From positions 1 through 64,000 of the forward strand of contig JAJZFA010000003.1 in NCBI GenBank assembly GCA_021805565.1: a stretch of 64,000 nucleotides of DNA. Direction: 5' to 3'. Of this stretch, positions 38,680 to 47,722 are shown in pieces. The notes below the pieces were generated by a model. It was not told where the DNA came from. It saw only the letters and a program-made list of their open reading frames with translations, and searched no databases. The DNA comes from Pseudomonadota bacterium (lineage in GTDB: Bacteria > Pseudomonadota > Alphaproteobacteria > Acetobacterales > Acetobacteraceae). The position numbers were made by a program, and so were the translations under genes. How positions within the stretch are numbered: position 1 is the first letter of the stretch; the number at the start of each line of letters is the position of its first letter.

Positions 38680-39798
38680 ATGACCAAAGCGGACATCTTC
38701 CACATGCAAGCCGCCCTGGCGCTTGCGCGACGCGGTTTAGGCACCACCTGGCCCAATCCGTCGGTTGGCTGCGTTATCGTCGCTAACGGCCGGGTCGCCG
38801 GTCGCGGCCGCACCGCGACCGGCGGCCGGCCGCATGCCGAAACCGTTGCGTTGGCGATGGCCGGCGAGCAGGCAAAAGGCGCCACCGCCTATGTCACCCT
38901 GGAACCCTGCTGCCACTGGGGCCGCTCGCCGCCCTGCACCGATGCCCTGATCGCCGCCGGCATCGCCCGCGTGGTGGTTGCCGCCACCGACCCCGATCCG
39001 CGCGTCAACGGCCAGGGGCTGGCGAAGCTCCGGAACGCTGGGATCGCCGTCGAAACCGGCCTTTTGCAAGCCGAAGCACAGGAAACCCTTACCGGATTTG
39101 TCAGCCGCATCGTCCTGGGCCGCCCGATGGTGACGCTGAAACTGGCCTCCACGCTCGACGGGCGCATTGCCACCCATGCCGGGGAAAGCCAGTGGATCAC
39201 CGGCACCCCAGCCCGGCGCCTGTCGCACGCCATGCGCGGGCGCCACGATGCGATCATGGTCGGCGTCGGCACCGTCCTGGCCGACGACCCCGACCTGACC
39301 TGCCGCATTCCGGGTTTCCGCCCCATCCCCAACGTGCGGATCGTCGCCGACAGCCACCTGCGCACGCCGCTGACGTCCCGTTTGCTCAAGACCGCGGCCG
39401 ACATCCCCACTTGGTTTTTGCTGCGCGAGGGCACGAACCTCGCGCGGGAAGCCGCTTTCGCCGATATCGGCGCGAAACTGATCAAAATTCCCGGTTCGCC
39501 GGCCGGCGTGGACCTGACCGCCGCGATGGCCGCGCTTGGTGCCGCCGGCCTGACTCGGGTCATGGTCGAAGGCGGCGGCCAGATCGCCGCGGCGCTGCTG
39601 CGCGCCGATCTGGTGGACCGCATCGCCTGGTTTCACGCCCCGTCCGTCATGGGCGGCGACGGCTGGCCGGCGGTGCAGGCGTTCGGCACCGAAACCCTGG
39701 CCCACATGCCGCGCTTCCAGCGGGATTGCGTAACAACGATCGGCGACGACATGCTGTCCGAATTCACGAGGCAACGACCATGTTCACCGGAATCATAA
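38680..39798 (+). CDS. ribD: Riboflavin biosynthesis deaminase/reductase RibD
   Basis: 372-residue bifunctional enzyme. N-terminal zinc deaminase with HAET and PCCHWGRSPPC (ligands and catalytic Glu) in about residues 1-145; C-terminal reductase with KLASTLDGRIA, GVGTVLADDPDLT and MVEGGGQIAAALL. Preceded by the REP element; its last 19 nt overlap ribE. No FMN riboswitch was recognised upstream. Confidence 0.95.
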   Translation: MTKADIFHMQAALALARRGLGTTWPNPSVGCVIVANGRVAGRGRTATGGRPHAETVALAMAGEQAKGATAYVTLEPCCHWGRSPPCTDALIAAGIARVVVAATDPDPRVNGQGLAKLRNAGIAVETGLLQAEAQETLTGFVSRIVLGRPMVTLKLASTLDGRIATHAGESQWITGTPARRLSHAMRGRHDAIMVGVGTVLADDPDLTCRIPGFRPIPNVRIVADSHLRTPLTSRLLKTAADIPTWFLLREGTNLAREAAFADIGAKLIKIPGSPAGVDLTAAMAALGAAGLTRVMVEGGGQIAAALLRADLVDRIAWFHAPSVMGGDGWPAVQAFGTETLAHMPRFQRDCVTTIGDDMLSEFTRQRPCSPES

Positions 39799-40385
39799 CC
39801 GCCCTGGGCCGTATCCGGTCCATCGAGCCGATCGGCGAAGGACGCGACATGCGCCTTGTCATGGAAACGCCGCCCGCGTTCCTGGCCGCACCGCCGGTGA
39901 CACTGGGTGCGTCCATCGCCTGTTCCGGCTGCTGCCTGACCGCCGTGGCGTTCGGCGAAGACTGGTTCGCCGTGGATGCGTCGGCCGAGACGCTGGCCCA
40001 TACCAAACTGGGAAGCTGGACCGCCGGATCGCCGGTCAACCTGGAACGATCGCTGCGTGTCGGCGACGAACTGGGCGGGCATCTGGTGTCGGGCCACGTC
40101 GATGGCGTTGGGCAAGCGCTTGCCGCGACACCCGAGAACGGCTCCACCCGCTGGGTTTTCCGGGTACCGCGGCCGATTTCGCGGTTCATCGCGGTAAAGG
40201 GCAGCGTCGCCGTCGACGGGGTATCGTTGACTGTGAACGGTGTGCGGGACGATACGTTCGATGTGAACATCATTTCCCACACCGCCTCGGTCACCGGGTT
40301 CGGCACGCTGCAACCGAACGACATGGTGAATATCGAGATCGACACCCTCGCGCGCTACGTCGCCCGCCTGGCGGAGACCGCCTGA
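39780..40385 (+). CDS. ribE: Riboflavin synthase alpha chain
   Basis: 201-residue enzyme dismutating two 6,7-dimethyl-8-ribityllumazine to riboflavin. Begins MFTGII with the typical tandem barrels: GASIACSGCCLTAV and later GSVAVDGVSLTVN, and GGHLVSGHVDG linking the two halves. Starts 19 nt inside ribD and shares one base with the next gene's ATG (TGATG). Confidence 0.95.
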   Translation: MFTGIITALGRIRSIEPIGEGRDMRLVMETPPAFLAAPPVTLGASIACSGCCLTAVAFGEDWFAVDASAETLAHTKLGSWTAGSPVNLERSLRVGDELGGHLVSGHVDGVGQALAATPENGSTRWVFRVPRPISRFIAVKGSVAVDGVSLTVNGVRDDTFDVNIISHTASVTGFGTLQPNDMVNIEIDTLARYVARLAETA

Positions 40386-41539
40386 TGGAAAACCCGCATG
40401 ATAAATTCGTCGCCGGCGAATTGTCCAAATATTTGTCCTCGGCCGAGGATCTGATCGAGGAAGCCCGCAACGGCCGGATGTTCATCCTGGTCGATGACGA
40501 AGACCGCGAAAACGAGGGCGATCTTGTTGTTCCGGCGCAGTTCGCCACGCCCGATGCGATCAACTTCATGGCTCGTCATGCACGCGGCCTGATCTGCCTA
40601 GCGCTGACCGGCGCGCGGGTCGAGAAACTTGGCCTGCCGCTGATGAGCCAGCAGAACGGCACCCGGCACCAGACAGCCTTTACCGTCTCGATCGAGGCGC
40701 GCGAGGGGGTCACGACCGGTATTTCGGCCGCCGATCGCGCCAAGACAATCGCCGTGGCGATCAACCCCGACAGCACCCGCGACGACATCACCACCCCCGG
40801 CCACGTGTTTCCGCTGCTGGCTCGGGAAGGCGGAACCCTGGTTCGCGCGGGGCATACCGAGGCGTCGGTGGATATCGCGCGCAAGGCCGGCCTGGCGCCC
40901 GCGGCGGTGATTTGCGAAATCATGAACGACGACGGCACCATGGCCCGCCTGCCGGACCTGATCGCCTTCGCGCAGCATCACAATCTGAAACTCGGCACCA
41001 TCGCCGACCTGATCGCCCATCGGCGGTTGACCGAACGGCTGGTCCGCAAGGTGGAGGAAGGCACCTACGCCCACACGGCGGGCGGTGACTGGCGCGCCGT
41101 GGTCTATGCCAACACGGTCGAATACCAGGAACATCTGGTGCTGATCAAAGGCGATGTCGGCGGCACCGAACCGGTGCTGGTACGGATGCATGCGATCGAT
41201 CTGCTGGACGACATGACCGGCTCGCCGCACTGGATCGCGGTGCATAACGCCATGCACATGATCGGCAACGCCGGCCGCGGCGTGGTGGTGATGATCCGCG
41301 AACATCGCCCCACCGCCCTGGCCGAACGGGTTCGCCAACTGGGTTCCGCCACGCCGGGGCCGCAGCGGGAACTGCGCGATTACGGCATCGGCGCGCAAAT
41401 CCTCCTGGATTTGGGCGTGGAGAACATGATCCTGCTCACCAACAGCCATCGCACCGTGATCGGCCTGGAAGGCTATGGACTGAATATCGTGGAACAGCGC
41501 CCAATTCCGAATGTCGTCGGCGTGGATTACGAGGGATGA
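40385..41539 (+). CDS. ribB: DHBP synthase fused to a degenerate GTP cyclohydrolase II domain
   Basis: 384 residues. The N-terminal half (about 1-205) is an intact 3,4-dihydroxy-2-butanone-4-phosphate synthase: DDEDRENEGDL, GISAADRA, TTPGHVFPL, RAGHTEASVD and VICEIMNDDG. The C-terminal half (about 210-384) keeps the GTP cyclohydrolase II fold outline (VLVRMHAIDLL, RELRDYGIGAQILLDLGV, LLTNSHRT) but the three zinc Cys (ECLTGD and RCDCG in E. coli RibA) are gone, and RQEGR is REHRP. That domain should not catalyse the GTP step, so I name only ribB. Overlaps ribH by 4 nt. Confidence 0.93.
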   Translation: MENPHDKFVAGELSKYLSSAEDLIEEARNGRMFILVDDEDRENEGDLVVPAQFATPDAINFMARHARGLICLALTGARVEKLGLPLMSQQNGTRHQTAFTVSIEAREGVTTGISAADRAKTIAVAINPDSTRDDITTPGHVFPLLAREGGTLVRAGHTEASVDIARKAGLAPAAVICEIMNDDGTMARLPDLIAFAQHHNLKLGTIADLIAHRRLTERLVRKVEEGTYAHTAGGDWRAVVYANTVEYQEHLVLIKGDVGGTEPVLVRMHAIDLLDDMTGSPHWIAVHNAMHMIGNAGRGVVVMIREHRPTALAERVRQLGSATPGPQRELRDYGIGAQILLDLGVENMILLTNSHRTVIGLEGYGLNIVEQRPIPNVVGVDYEG

Positions 41540-42018
41540 GCACACAGGACGCCGCACTGCCCAAGGCGCCGCATGTGGCCGGCCCCGCGCCGCATCTGCT
41601 GATCGTGCGCGCGCCGTATTATCGGGAGGTCGTCGATGGGCTGACCGCGGGGGCCTATCGCATCCTGGGGGAAGCCGGCGCGACGGCGGAAACGCTGGAC
41701 GTGGCGGGCGCTTACGAACTGCCGCAGGCGATCCGGATCGCCATGCGCGGCAATCGCCGGTTCGACGGATTCGTCGCACTGGGCTGCATCGTCAAAGGCG
41801 AAACCGATCATTACGACTTCATCTGCAAGGCGACGATGGACGGGATCATGACCGTCGCCCTGCAATTCGGGATCGCTCTGGGCACCGGCCTGCTGACCTG
41901 CGACACCATCGAACAGGCCGAAGCCCGTTCGGGCCAGGATGGCCATAACAAGGGCGCCGAAGCCGCGGTTGCCGCCCTGTTACAGATCGGTGCGGCCCGC
42001 CATCTGGGTGCGGTGTGA
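41536..42018 (+). CDS. ribH: 6,7-dimethyl-8-ribityllumazine synthase
   Basis: 160-residue lumazine synthase. VAGAYELPQAI (substrate loop), GCIVKGETDHYDFIC with the catalytic His, and TCDTIEQAEAR are diagnostic. It overlaps ribB at one end (ATGA) and nusB at the other (GTGA), completing a tightly coupled riboflavin operon. Confidence 0.95.
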   Translation: MSTQDAALPKAPHVAGPAPHLLIVRAPYYREVVDGLTAGAYRILGEAGATAETLDVAGAYELPQAIRIAMRGNRRFDGFVALGCIVKGETDHYDFICKATMDGIMTVALQFGIALGTGLLTCDTIEQAEARSGQDGHNKGAEAAVAALLQIGAARHLGAV

Positions 42019-42494
42019 CGGCACGTCCCCCGAAAACCCGGACACGTACCGCGTCGCGGGTCGCGGCCGTGCAGGCGTTGTTCCAGGCCGAACAGGCCGG
42101 CGACAATGCGGAAACCGTCATCGATCAGTTCGTACGCCACCGGCTGGGTGTCCTGGAAGGCCAGGACGGGTTCGAGGACGGACGCATCCCCGATGCCGAG
42201 GTTCCGCTGTTTTCCCGCGTGGTGCGCGAAGCGGTGCGACGCCAGGATGCCATCGACCCGATGCTGACGGACGCCCTGCCGGACGACTGGCCGCTCGCGC
42301 GGATCGACCCGGTGCTGCGTGCGCTGATGCGCGCCGGCGCGGCGGAACTGTGCATGCCGGACGGACCGCCGGCCAAAGTGGTGATCAACGAATATCTGGA
42401 CATCGCCCGAGGGTTCTTCACCGGGCCGGAACCGGGTCTGGCGAATGCGGTGCTGGACCGGCTCGCCCGCACGCTGCGCGCCGGCGAATTCTAA
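42015..42494 (+). CDS. nusB: Transcription antitermination factor NusB
   Basis: 159-residue all-helical protein that binds boxA RNA with NusE in rRNA antitermination. SRVAAVQALFQAEQ at the N-terminus and the C-terminal AKVVINEYLDIARGFF motif are conserved. It starts with GTG overlapping the ribH stop. A 9 bp hairpin covers its stop codon. Confidence 0.93.
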   Translation: MTARPPKTRTRTASRVAAVQALFQAEQAGDNAETVIDQFVRHRLGVLEGQDGFEDGRIPDAEVPLFSRVVREAVRRQDAIDPMLTDALPDDWPLARIDPVLRALMRAGAAELCMPDGPPAKVVINEYLDIARGFFTGPEPGLANAVLDRLARTLRAGEF

Positions 42495-42515
42495 CCCGGC
42501 TTTAACGCCGGGTTA
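42492..42515 (+). terminator. Hairpin at the end of the rib-nusB operon
   Basis: TAACCCGGC at 42492-42500 pairs perfectly with GCCGGGTTA at 42507-42515 across a 6-base loop. The stem includes the nusB stop codon. No T-run follows, so termination may be partial. Confidence 0.6.
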
Positions 42516-42538
42516 CGCCAGGGAGGCGACGGACCATC

Positions 42539-43789
42539 GTGGCGGATACGGGCGTGGCAGCGCGGTTTATCGACAGTCCGGCAATCGCGGTGCTGCTGAT
42601 TGCGGTGGCGCTTGCGGTTGCCTCGGTGCTGGTGCGCGTTGTACCGGCGATCCGCCGCACGCAGACGCATGACGAATCCGGCCGGCAACCAGCGATCGAC
42701 GGATTGCGCGGTTTCCTTGGTATTTCGGTGTTCGTGCATCACACCGTCATCACCTGGTTCCTGCTGCATGGCGATCCATGGCAACTGCCGCCGTCCCGCT
42801 TTATCGTCCATGCGGGTCAGACCAGCGTGGCGCTGTTCTTTATGATCACGGCGTTTTTGTTCTGGGGCCGGGTGCTTGACCGCCGGGGGGACATGAACTG
42901 GACCGGGTTCGCGATTTCCCGGCTGTATCGGCTCTATCCGGCCTACCTGATGCTGGTGGGGCTGCTGCTGACGGCGGCCCTGGCCGTGACGTTATCCAGC
43001 CAGCCGGCCGTCAGCGGTCCGGTCGCCGGGCCGTTAATGGACTGGCTGATGTTCACCATGTTCGGCGCCCCCGATCTGAACGGGTTGCCCGCGACTTATC
43101 TGCTGGTCGCTGGGGTGACATGGTCGCTGCGGTACGAGTGGCTGTTTTACCTGGCGCTGCCGCTGATCGCGTTTCTGACCGGATGCAGCCGGCGCCCCGG
43201 TCCGGCACTGCTGTCCGCCGCCGCGGTAGGTGCGATTTTCTGGCGGCTTCACTGGCACAACACGTTCGATCCCCACATCCTGCTGGCATTCGCCGGCGGA
43301 ATGGCCGCCGCTCATTTTCAACGGATGGCGGGTCTTGCCGCTTTTGGCCGCACCAGTACGGCGGGGCTGGCGGGAATCGTTGCGCTGGCCCTGGCGATCG
43401 GTCTGCTGCCCACGGCCTATATGTGGCAGGCCACTGCCGGGCTAACCCTGTTTTTCACGGTTGTCGCATCGGGCAACTCATTGTGGGGATTGCTACTTAT
43501 GCCCGGCCTGCTGTGGCTGGGCGAAATCACCTATTCCATCTACCTGTTGCACGGTTTTTTCCTGTGGCTGGTTCTGCGGTGCATCCTGCCACACGCGCTG
43601 GCCGCCAACGGGTTTGTTTTTATCGCGTCGGTAACCGCCATCGGCGCGGGTTTGGTGCTGGCGGCCAGTGTTGTATTCCTGACCATCGAACGGCCGGCCG
43701 TATTGCTGGGCCAGCGCCGTTCTCGCCGCTCCGGGTTACGCCGCGCCGATGCCGTTCCGGCAGGGTCCGTTCCGCGGCCACGGTCCTGA
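42539..43789 (+). CDS. Acyltransferase 3 family membrane protein
   Basis: 416-residue integral membrane O-acyltransferase (OafA/NodX type) that modifies surface glycans. The family motif region DGLRGFLGISVFVHH (near residue 55) with the conserved His, RLYRLYPAYL, and about ten membrane helices are visible; LGEITYSIYLLHGFFLW near the C-terminus is characteristic. It starts with GTG, with GGGAGG 12 bases upstream. The C-terminal ~30 residues are basic and disordered. Confidence 0.87.
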   Translation: MADTGVAARFIDSPAIAVLLIAVALAVASVLVRVVPAIRRTQTHDESGRQPAIDGLRGFLGISVFVHHTVITWFLLHGDPWQLPPSRFIVHAGQTSVALFFMITAFLFWGRVLDRRGDMNWTGFAISRLYRLYPAYLMLVGLLLTAALAVTLSSQPAVSGPVAGPLMDWLMFTMFGAPDLNGLPATYLLVAGVTWSLRYEWLFYLALPLIAFLTGCSRRPGPALLSAAAVGAIFWRLHWHNTFDPHILLAFAGGMAAAHFQRMAGLAAFGRTSTAGLAGIVALALAIGLLPTAYMWQATAGLTLFFTVVASGNSLWGLLLMPGLLWLGEITYSIYLLHGFFLWLVLRCILPHALAANGFVFIASVTAIGAGLVLAASVVFLTIERPAVLLGQRRSRRSGLRRADAVPAGSVPRPRS

Positions 43790-44119
43790 TATTAAAGCGG
43801 CCGAAAGCAAAATTCTTCCGTCCGCTTGCCGCCCGGTATCGTGGGCCGGGGGAACTTCCATTGGATTAGCAATTTGTAACGTCATGATGGCACCCAGCTT
43901 TTTGGCGGTGATCATTCCGTATTCGGAGACATGTCAGCGGACGGTGTTGACCAAACGGGTCCGCCGATCCACCAGCGTCTCGCGGACCTTCGACACCATG
44001 CCTGGGCTTGCCAGGCGATAAACTTGAGGCGATGGCACCGCGTTTATACGGCGCCGTAGCCCCCACGAATCCAGCGGCGTTCTCGGTATGCAACAGCATG
44101 GTGCTGCGTACCGAAAGCG
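43790..44119. other. 330 bp convergent intergenic region
   Basis: Between the acyltransferase (plus) and the DUF2147 gene (minus). Contains a hairpin, GCCTGG (44000-44005) with CCAGGC (44011-44016), that may end one of the transcripts. No small gene or RNA recognised. Confidence 0.4.
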
Positions 44120-44572
44120 TCAGCCTCCCATCCCGGCCCGCAGGCGGCAATCGGGCGACACAGCGCCGGCATAGCGGGTCCAGGTCTGGGTGTGACCCAG
44201 CAGTGGAACTCCGAAAAAGCCGCGCAGGGCAAGGTCGCCGCGTGGGTCCATGTGGAACTCCACGCCGAAGGTTTCGCCGCTGCGCGGATTGGTGATACGG
44301 CCCTTCCACAGGTTCGGCTGAATTTGCCGAGCGCCGGCGATCAGCGGAAGGTTGCACTGCGACGTTCCCCGGTGATCGACCGGCATCCTGTCGTCCGGAT
44401 GGTCCAGAAACACGCCCACGATACGGCCGCACAACGCTTCGCCGCAGGGGGCGATGGCGATCACGCCATCATGGTCCGGCGTCAGCCACAGGCCAGCCGG
44501 GCCAGCTTCGGATGCGGCATTCGCCGGGACGGCGACCAACAGAACAGCAGCCAAGGCAACGAAGCGGATCAT
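44120..44572 (-). CDS. DUF2147 exported protein
   Basis: 150 residues: a Sec signal peptide (RFVALAAVLLVAVPANAAS, cleavage after ANA) and a DUF2147 domain (GLWLTPDHDGVIAIAPC, LCGRIVG, WKGRITNPRSGETF, LRGFFGVPLLGHTQTW). Four Cys outside the signal peptide could form disulfides. Family members are periplasmic proteins of unknown function. Downstream of pncA by 6 bases, so likely co-transcribed. Confidence 0.85.
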   Translation of the reverse strand: MIRFVALAAVLLVAVPANAASEAGPAGLWLTPDHDGVIAIAPCGEALCGRIVGVFLDHPDDRMPVDHRGTSQCNLPLIAGARQIQPNLWKGRITNPRSGETFGVEFHMDPRGDLALRGFFGVPLLGHTQTWTRYAGAVSPDCRLRAGMGG

Positions 44573-44578
44573 AACGGC

Positions 44579-45220
44579 CTAGATGGCACTGCTGTCGGCG
44601 AACCGCACCCCCAGGGCGGTCAATCGGTCGCGGGCGATATCGATCGTGGTGCGGCCATCCGGAGTGGGCAGGCCAATGCCCCGGCAGGCGTCTTGTACGA
44701 CGATGACCGAAAACCCCAGCCGGACGGCGTCTTCGGCGGACCACGCGACACAAAAATCGGTGGCGAGTCCGCACAGCACGATCCGCGAAAAGCCGCGCTG
44801 GCGCAGCCAGGCTTCCAGCCCGGTCGGGGTTGTCCGGTCATTTTCGAAGAACGCCGAATAGCTGTCCAGACCGGGGCGAAAGCCCTTGCGGACGATCGCC
44901 TGTATCCGGGTCTGGTCGATCGCCGGGTGGATCGCCGCGTGCGCACTGCCCGCGATGGCATGATCCGGCCACAGCACCTGGGAGCCGTACGGCATGTCGA
45001 TGGTGTCGTATGGCTGGCGACCGGGATGGGCGCTGGCAAAAGACGAGTGACCCGGCGGGTGCCAGTCCTGTGTGGCGAACGCATGGCCGAACCGGGTCAG
45101 CAGATGGTTTATAACCGGAATGACATCCGCGCCGCCCGCGACGGGCAGTTCGCCACCGGACATGAAGGTGGGCTGCACATCGATCAGGCCGATTATATCG
45201 GTGTTGGGGTCGATTTGCAT
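44579..45220 (-). CDS. pncA: Nicotinamidase
   Basis: 213-residue isochorismatase-fold amidase hydrolysing nicotinamide to nicotinate in NAD salvage. Catalytic Asp in GLIDVQPTF, Lys in IVRKGF, Cys in ATDFCVAWSAEDA; metal ligands in QDWHPPGHSSFA. Full length. Followed by the DUF2147 gene. Confidence 0.92.
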   Translation of the reverse strand: MQIDPNTDIIGLIDVQPTFMSGGELPVAGGADVIPVINHLLTRFGHAFATQDWHPPGHSSFASAHPGRQPYDTIDMPYGSQVLWPDHAIAGSAHAAIHPAIDQTRIQAIVRKGFRPGLDSYSAFFENDRTTPTGLEAWLRQRGFSRIVLCGLATDFCVAWSAEDAVRLGFSVIVVQDACRGIGLPTPDGRTTIDIARDRLTALGVRFADSSAI

Positions 45221-45304
45221 CGGGGCCTTCTCTGTTCAGGACCGCCAGGGCGGTTTAGCGTTATGGTACCGAACCGCGCGACGGGACGGTTGGGGGCACT
45301 TTGC

Positions 45305-46876
45305 ATGCAGCGCATAACGTTATCCATAGTCTCGGTGCTAACCGCACTGATCGCGTCGCCAGCCGGGGCCGCGACATTGCGCTGGGCCAATGACGGCGAT
45401 GCCAGCGCGATGGACCCGGCGACCCGGCAGGAGACGGTGCAACTTAGTTTCCTGGGAAACATCTACGAACCGCTGGTCCGCCGCAATCGCGATCTTGGGC
45501 TGGAACCAGGGCTGGCGACATCGTGGGAACAGACATCGCCCACCGTGTGGCGCTTTCATCTGCGGCCCGGCGTGAAATGGCAGGACGGTTCGGCGTTTAC
45601 CGCCGACGACGTGGTGTTCACCTTGAAGCGTATCCTGTCGCCGGATTCGGCGATGCGCGCGCCGCTGTCTCCGGTCAAGGAAGCCCGCAAGATCGACGAC
45701 ATGACGGTCGATTTCGAAACCGTTGTGCCCGACCCGATTTTTCTTCAGGAGCAGACCGAACTGCTGATTATGTCGAAGGCGTGGTGCGAGGCGCATAACG
45801 CCACCGAACCCGTCGTAATCGGCAAGGAAGACAACTATGCGTTGCACAACGCGATGGGGACCGGGCCCTTCAAGCTGGTTTCCCGCGAACCGGATCGCAA
45901 GACGGTGGTTGAAAAGAACCCGCTGTGGTGGGACAAACCGGAACATAATCTGGACCGGGTGGAGTTCGATATCATCGCCTCGGCGCCGACGCGGGTGGCG
46001 GCGCTGCTATCTGGCGAAATCGACATGATCTATTCCGTCCCGCCGCAGGATATGGCGCGCATTAAGCAAGCCGAGGGGCTGAAGCTGCTGCAAACCCCCG
46101 AATTACGGACGATTTTTCTGGGGTTCGATCAGAGCCGGGACGAATTGCCCAGCTCTGACGTTAAGGGCAAAAATCCGTTCAAGGATGTCCGGGTGCGGCA
46201 AGCCGTGGCGCTGGCGATCGACGAGCCGGCCATTGCCAGCCGGGTGATGCTGGGTTTGGCGCATCCGACGCGGGAAATGTGGGGGCCGGGCGTGAACGGA
46301 TACGACGCGGCGCTGGATGTGCGGCCGAAAGCCGATCCCGCGAAGGCGAAACAGTTGCTGGCCGAGGCCGGTTACCCCGCCGGTTTTCGCGTCGGGATGG
46401 ATTGCCCGAACGATCGCTATGTGATGGATGAGCAGATCTGCACCGCTATCGTTTCGATGCTGGCGCGCACCGGCATCAAGGTGGATTTGAACGCGCAGAC
46501 GAAGGCGAAGTTTTTCAACAAGATCAGCGCGCCGCGTTACGATACGGATTTTTATATGCTGGGCTGGACTCCGGCGACATACGACGCCCACAACGCGCTG
46601 TACACGCTGTTGGGGACACGCAACGGCAAGCGGGGCGAAATCAACGACGGCGGCTATTCGAATCCCGCGCTAGACGATCTGATCGAAAAAATTGGTGTCG
46701 AGACAGACCAGGCGAAGCGGACCGCGATGATCGAGCAATCGATCGTGCTGCTGCAGACCGATATGCCGACGGTTCCGTTGCATCAGCAAGTCATTGTCTG
46801 GGCGGCGAAAAGCAACATCGAACTGGCTCAGCCGGCGGATAATACGTTTCCGTATCGCTTCGTCGTGGTGAAGTGA
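45305..46876 (+). CDS. Family 5 ABC-transporter substrate-binding protein (peptide type)
   Basis: 523 residues with a signal peptide (ITLSIVSVLTALIASPAGA) and the extracellular solute-binding family 5 fold: NIYEPLVRRNRDLGLEPGLA, WRFHLRPGVKWQDGSAFTADDVVFT, GTGPFKL. These proteins capture di/oligopeptides, nickel chelates or glutathione. No permease or ATPase gene is adjacent, so it is an orphan in this window. The start was placed at the signal-peptide Met. The longer upstream frame crosses pncA and DUF2147 antisense and is not used. Confidence 0.88.
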   Translation: MQRITLSIVSVLTALIASPAGAATLRWANDGDASAMDPATRQETVQLSFLGNIYEPLVRRNRDLGLEPGLATSWEQTSPTVWRFHLRPGVKWQDGSAFTADDVVFTLKRILSPDSAMRAPLSPVKEARKIDDMTVDFETVVPDPIFLQEQTELLIMSKAWCEAHNATEPVVIGKEDNYALHNAMGTGPFKLVSREPDRKTVVEKNPLWWDKPEHNLDRVEFDIIASAPTRVAALLSGEIDMIYSVPPQDMARIKQAEGLKLLQTPELRTIFLGFDQSRDELPSSDVKGKNPFKDVRVRQAVALAIDEPAIASRVMLGLAHPTREMWGPGVNGYDAALDVRPKADPAKAKQLLAEAGYPAGFRVGMDCPNDRYVMDEQICTAIVSMLARTGIKVDLNAQTKAKFFNKISAPRYDTDFYMLGWTPATYDAHNALYTLLGTRNGKRGEINDGGYSNPALDDLIEKIGVETDQAKRTAMIEQSIVLLQTDMPTVPLHQQVIVWAAKSNIELAQPADNTFPYRFVVVK

Positions 46877-46940
46877 CGGCTATGGACAGAACGTCTACGC
46901 GGCGGGACGATGCCGGCAAAACCGTCCGGAGGACATCGCG

Positions 46941-47690
46941 ATGACACCGCTTTCCTTACCTGCCGCGCTGTCGATGCAAGGCAGGCGCGCGGTGGTGACC
47001 GGCGCCGCAAGCGGAATCGGCAAGGCAACAGCGCTGGTGCTGGCGCAACTCGGCGCGGACCTGACGATTGCCGACCGGGCGCCGATGGACGCTGTCGCGG
47101 ACGAAGTCCTGGCGGCCGGGGGACAGTGTTCGGCGGTGCGGGGGGATCTGACCGACGACGTCTTCATCGCCGCGTTGTTCGCAAACGGGCGCGTTCATGC
47201 CGTGGCGCACTGCGCGGGCATTTTGATCGCCCGGCCGTGGACGGAAGACACGGACTGGAAACAGCGCTTTCACGACGTTATGGACATCAACGTTCGCGTG
47301 CCGTTGCAATTGGCGGCCGCCGCAACCGATCATATGGCGGGCCATGGTGGGGGCCATATTGCGCTGGTCGGGTCGGTGGCGGGCAAGACCGGCGGCACGT
47401 CGCTGACGACTCCGCCCGATTACGCCGCGTCGAAAGGGGCGTTGCATACGCTGGTGAAATGGCTGTCGCGCAACGCCGTGGGGCGCGGCGTTCTGGTGAA
47501 CGCGGTCGCGCCGGGGCCGGTGGAAACGCCGATGACCCGTGGCTTCAATCTCGGGCCAAGCTTGCCGATGGGACGCATCGGGCGGCCGGAGGAACTGGCA
47601 TGGCCGATCGCGTTTCTGTGTACCCCGGCGGCGAGTTACCTGTCCGGCGCCATTCTGGACGTGAACGGCGGCGCGTTCGTCGGGCCGTAG
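46941..47690 (+). CDS. SDR family oxidoreductase
   Basis: 249-residue classical short-chain dehydrogenase. VVTGAASGIGKATA (nucleotide site), AHCAGI (NNAG-equivalent), VGSVAGKTGG with the catalytic Ser, and DYAASKGAL with Tyr/Lys are present; the C-terminal SYLSGAILDVNGGAF is typical. GGAGGA at 46929-46934 fixes the start. Substrate unknown. Confidence 0.87.
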   Translation: MTPLSLPAALSMQGRRAVVTGAASGIGKATALVLAQLGADLTIADRAPMDAVADEVLAAGGQCSAVRGDLTDDVFIAALFANGRVHAVAHCAGILIARPWTEDTDWKQRFHDVMDINVRVPLQLAAAATDHMAGHGGGHIALVGSVAGKTGGTSLTTPPDYAASKGALHTLVKWLSRNAVGRGVLVNAVAPGPVETPMTRGFNLGPSLPMGRIGRPEELAWPIAFLCTPAASYLSGAILDVNGGAFVGP

Positions 47691-47722
47691 GCGGCGAATC
47701 GACGGCCCAATGCCGAATCGTT

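Noticed and set aside
44192-45304. N-terminal extension of the family 5 binding protein
   Set aside because: The open frame upstream is antisense to pncA and DUF2147; a signal peptide begins at the Met at 45305.
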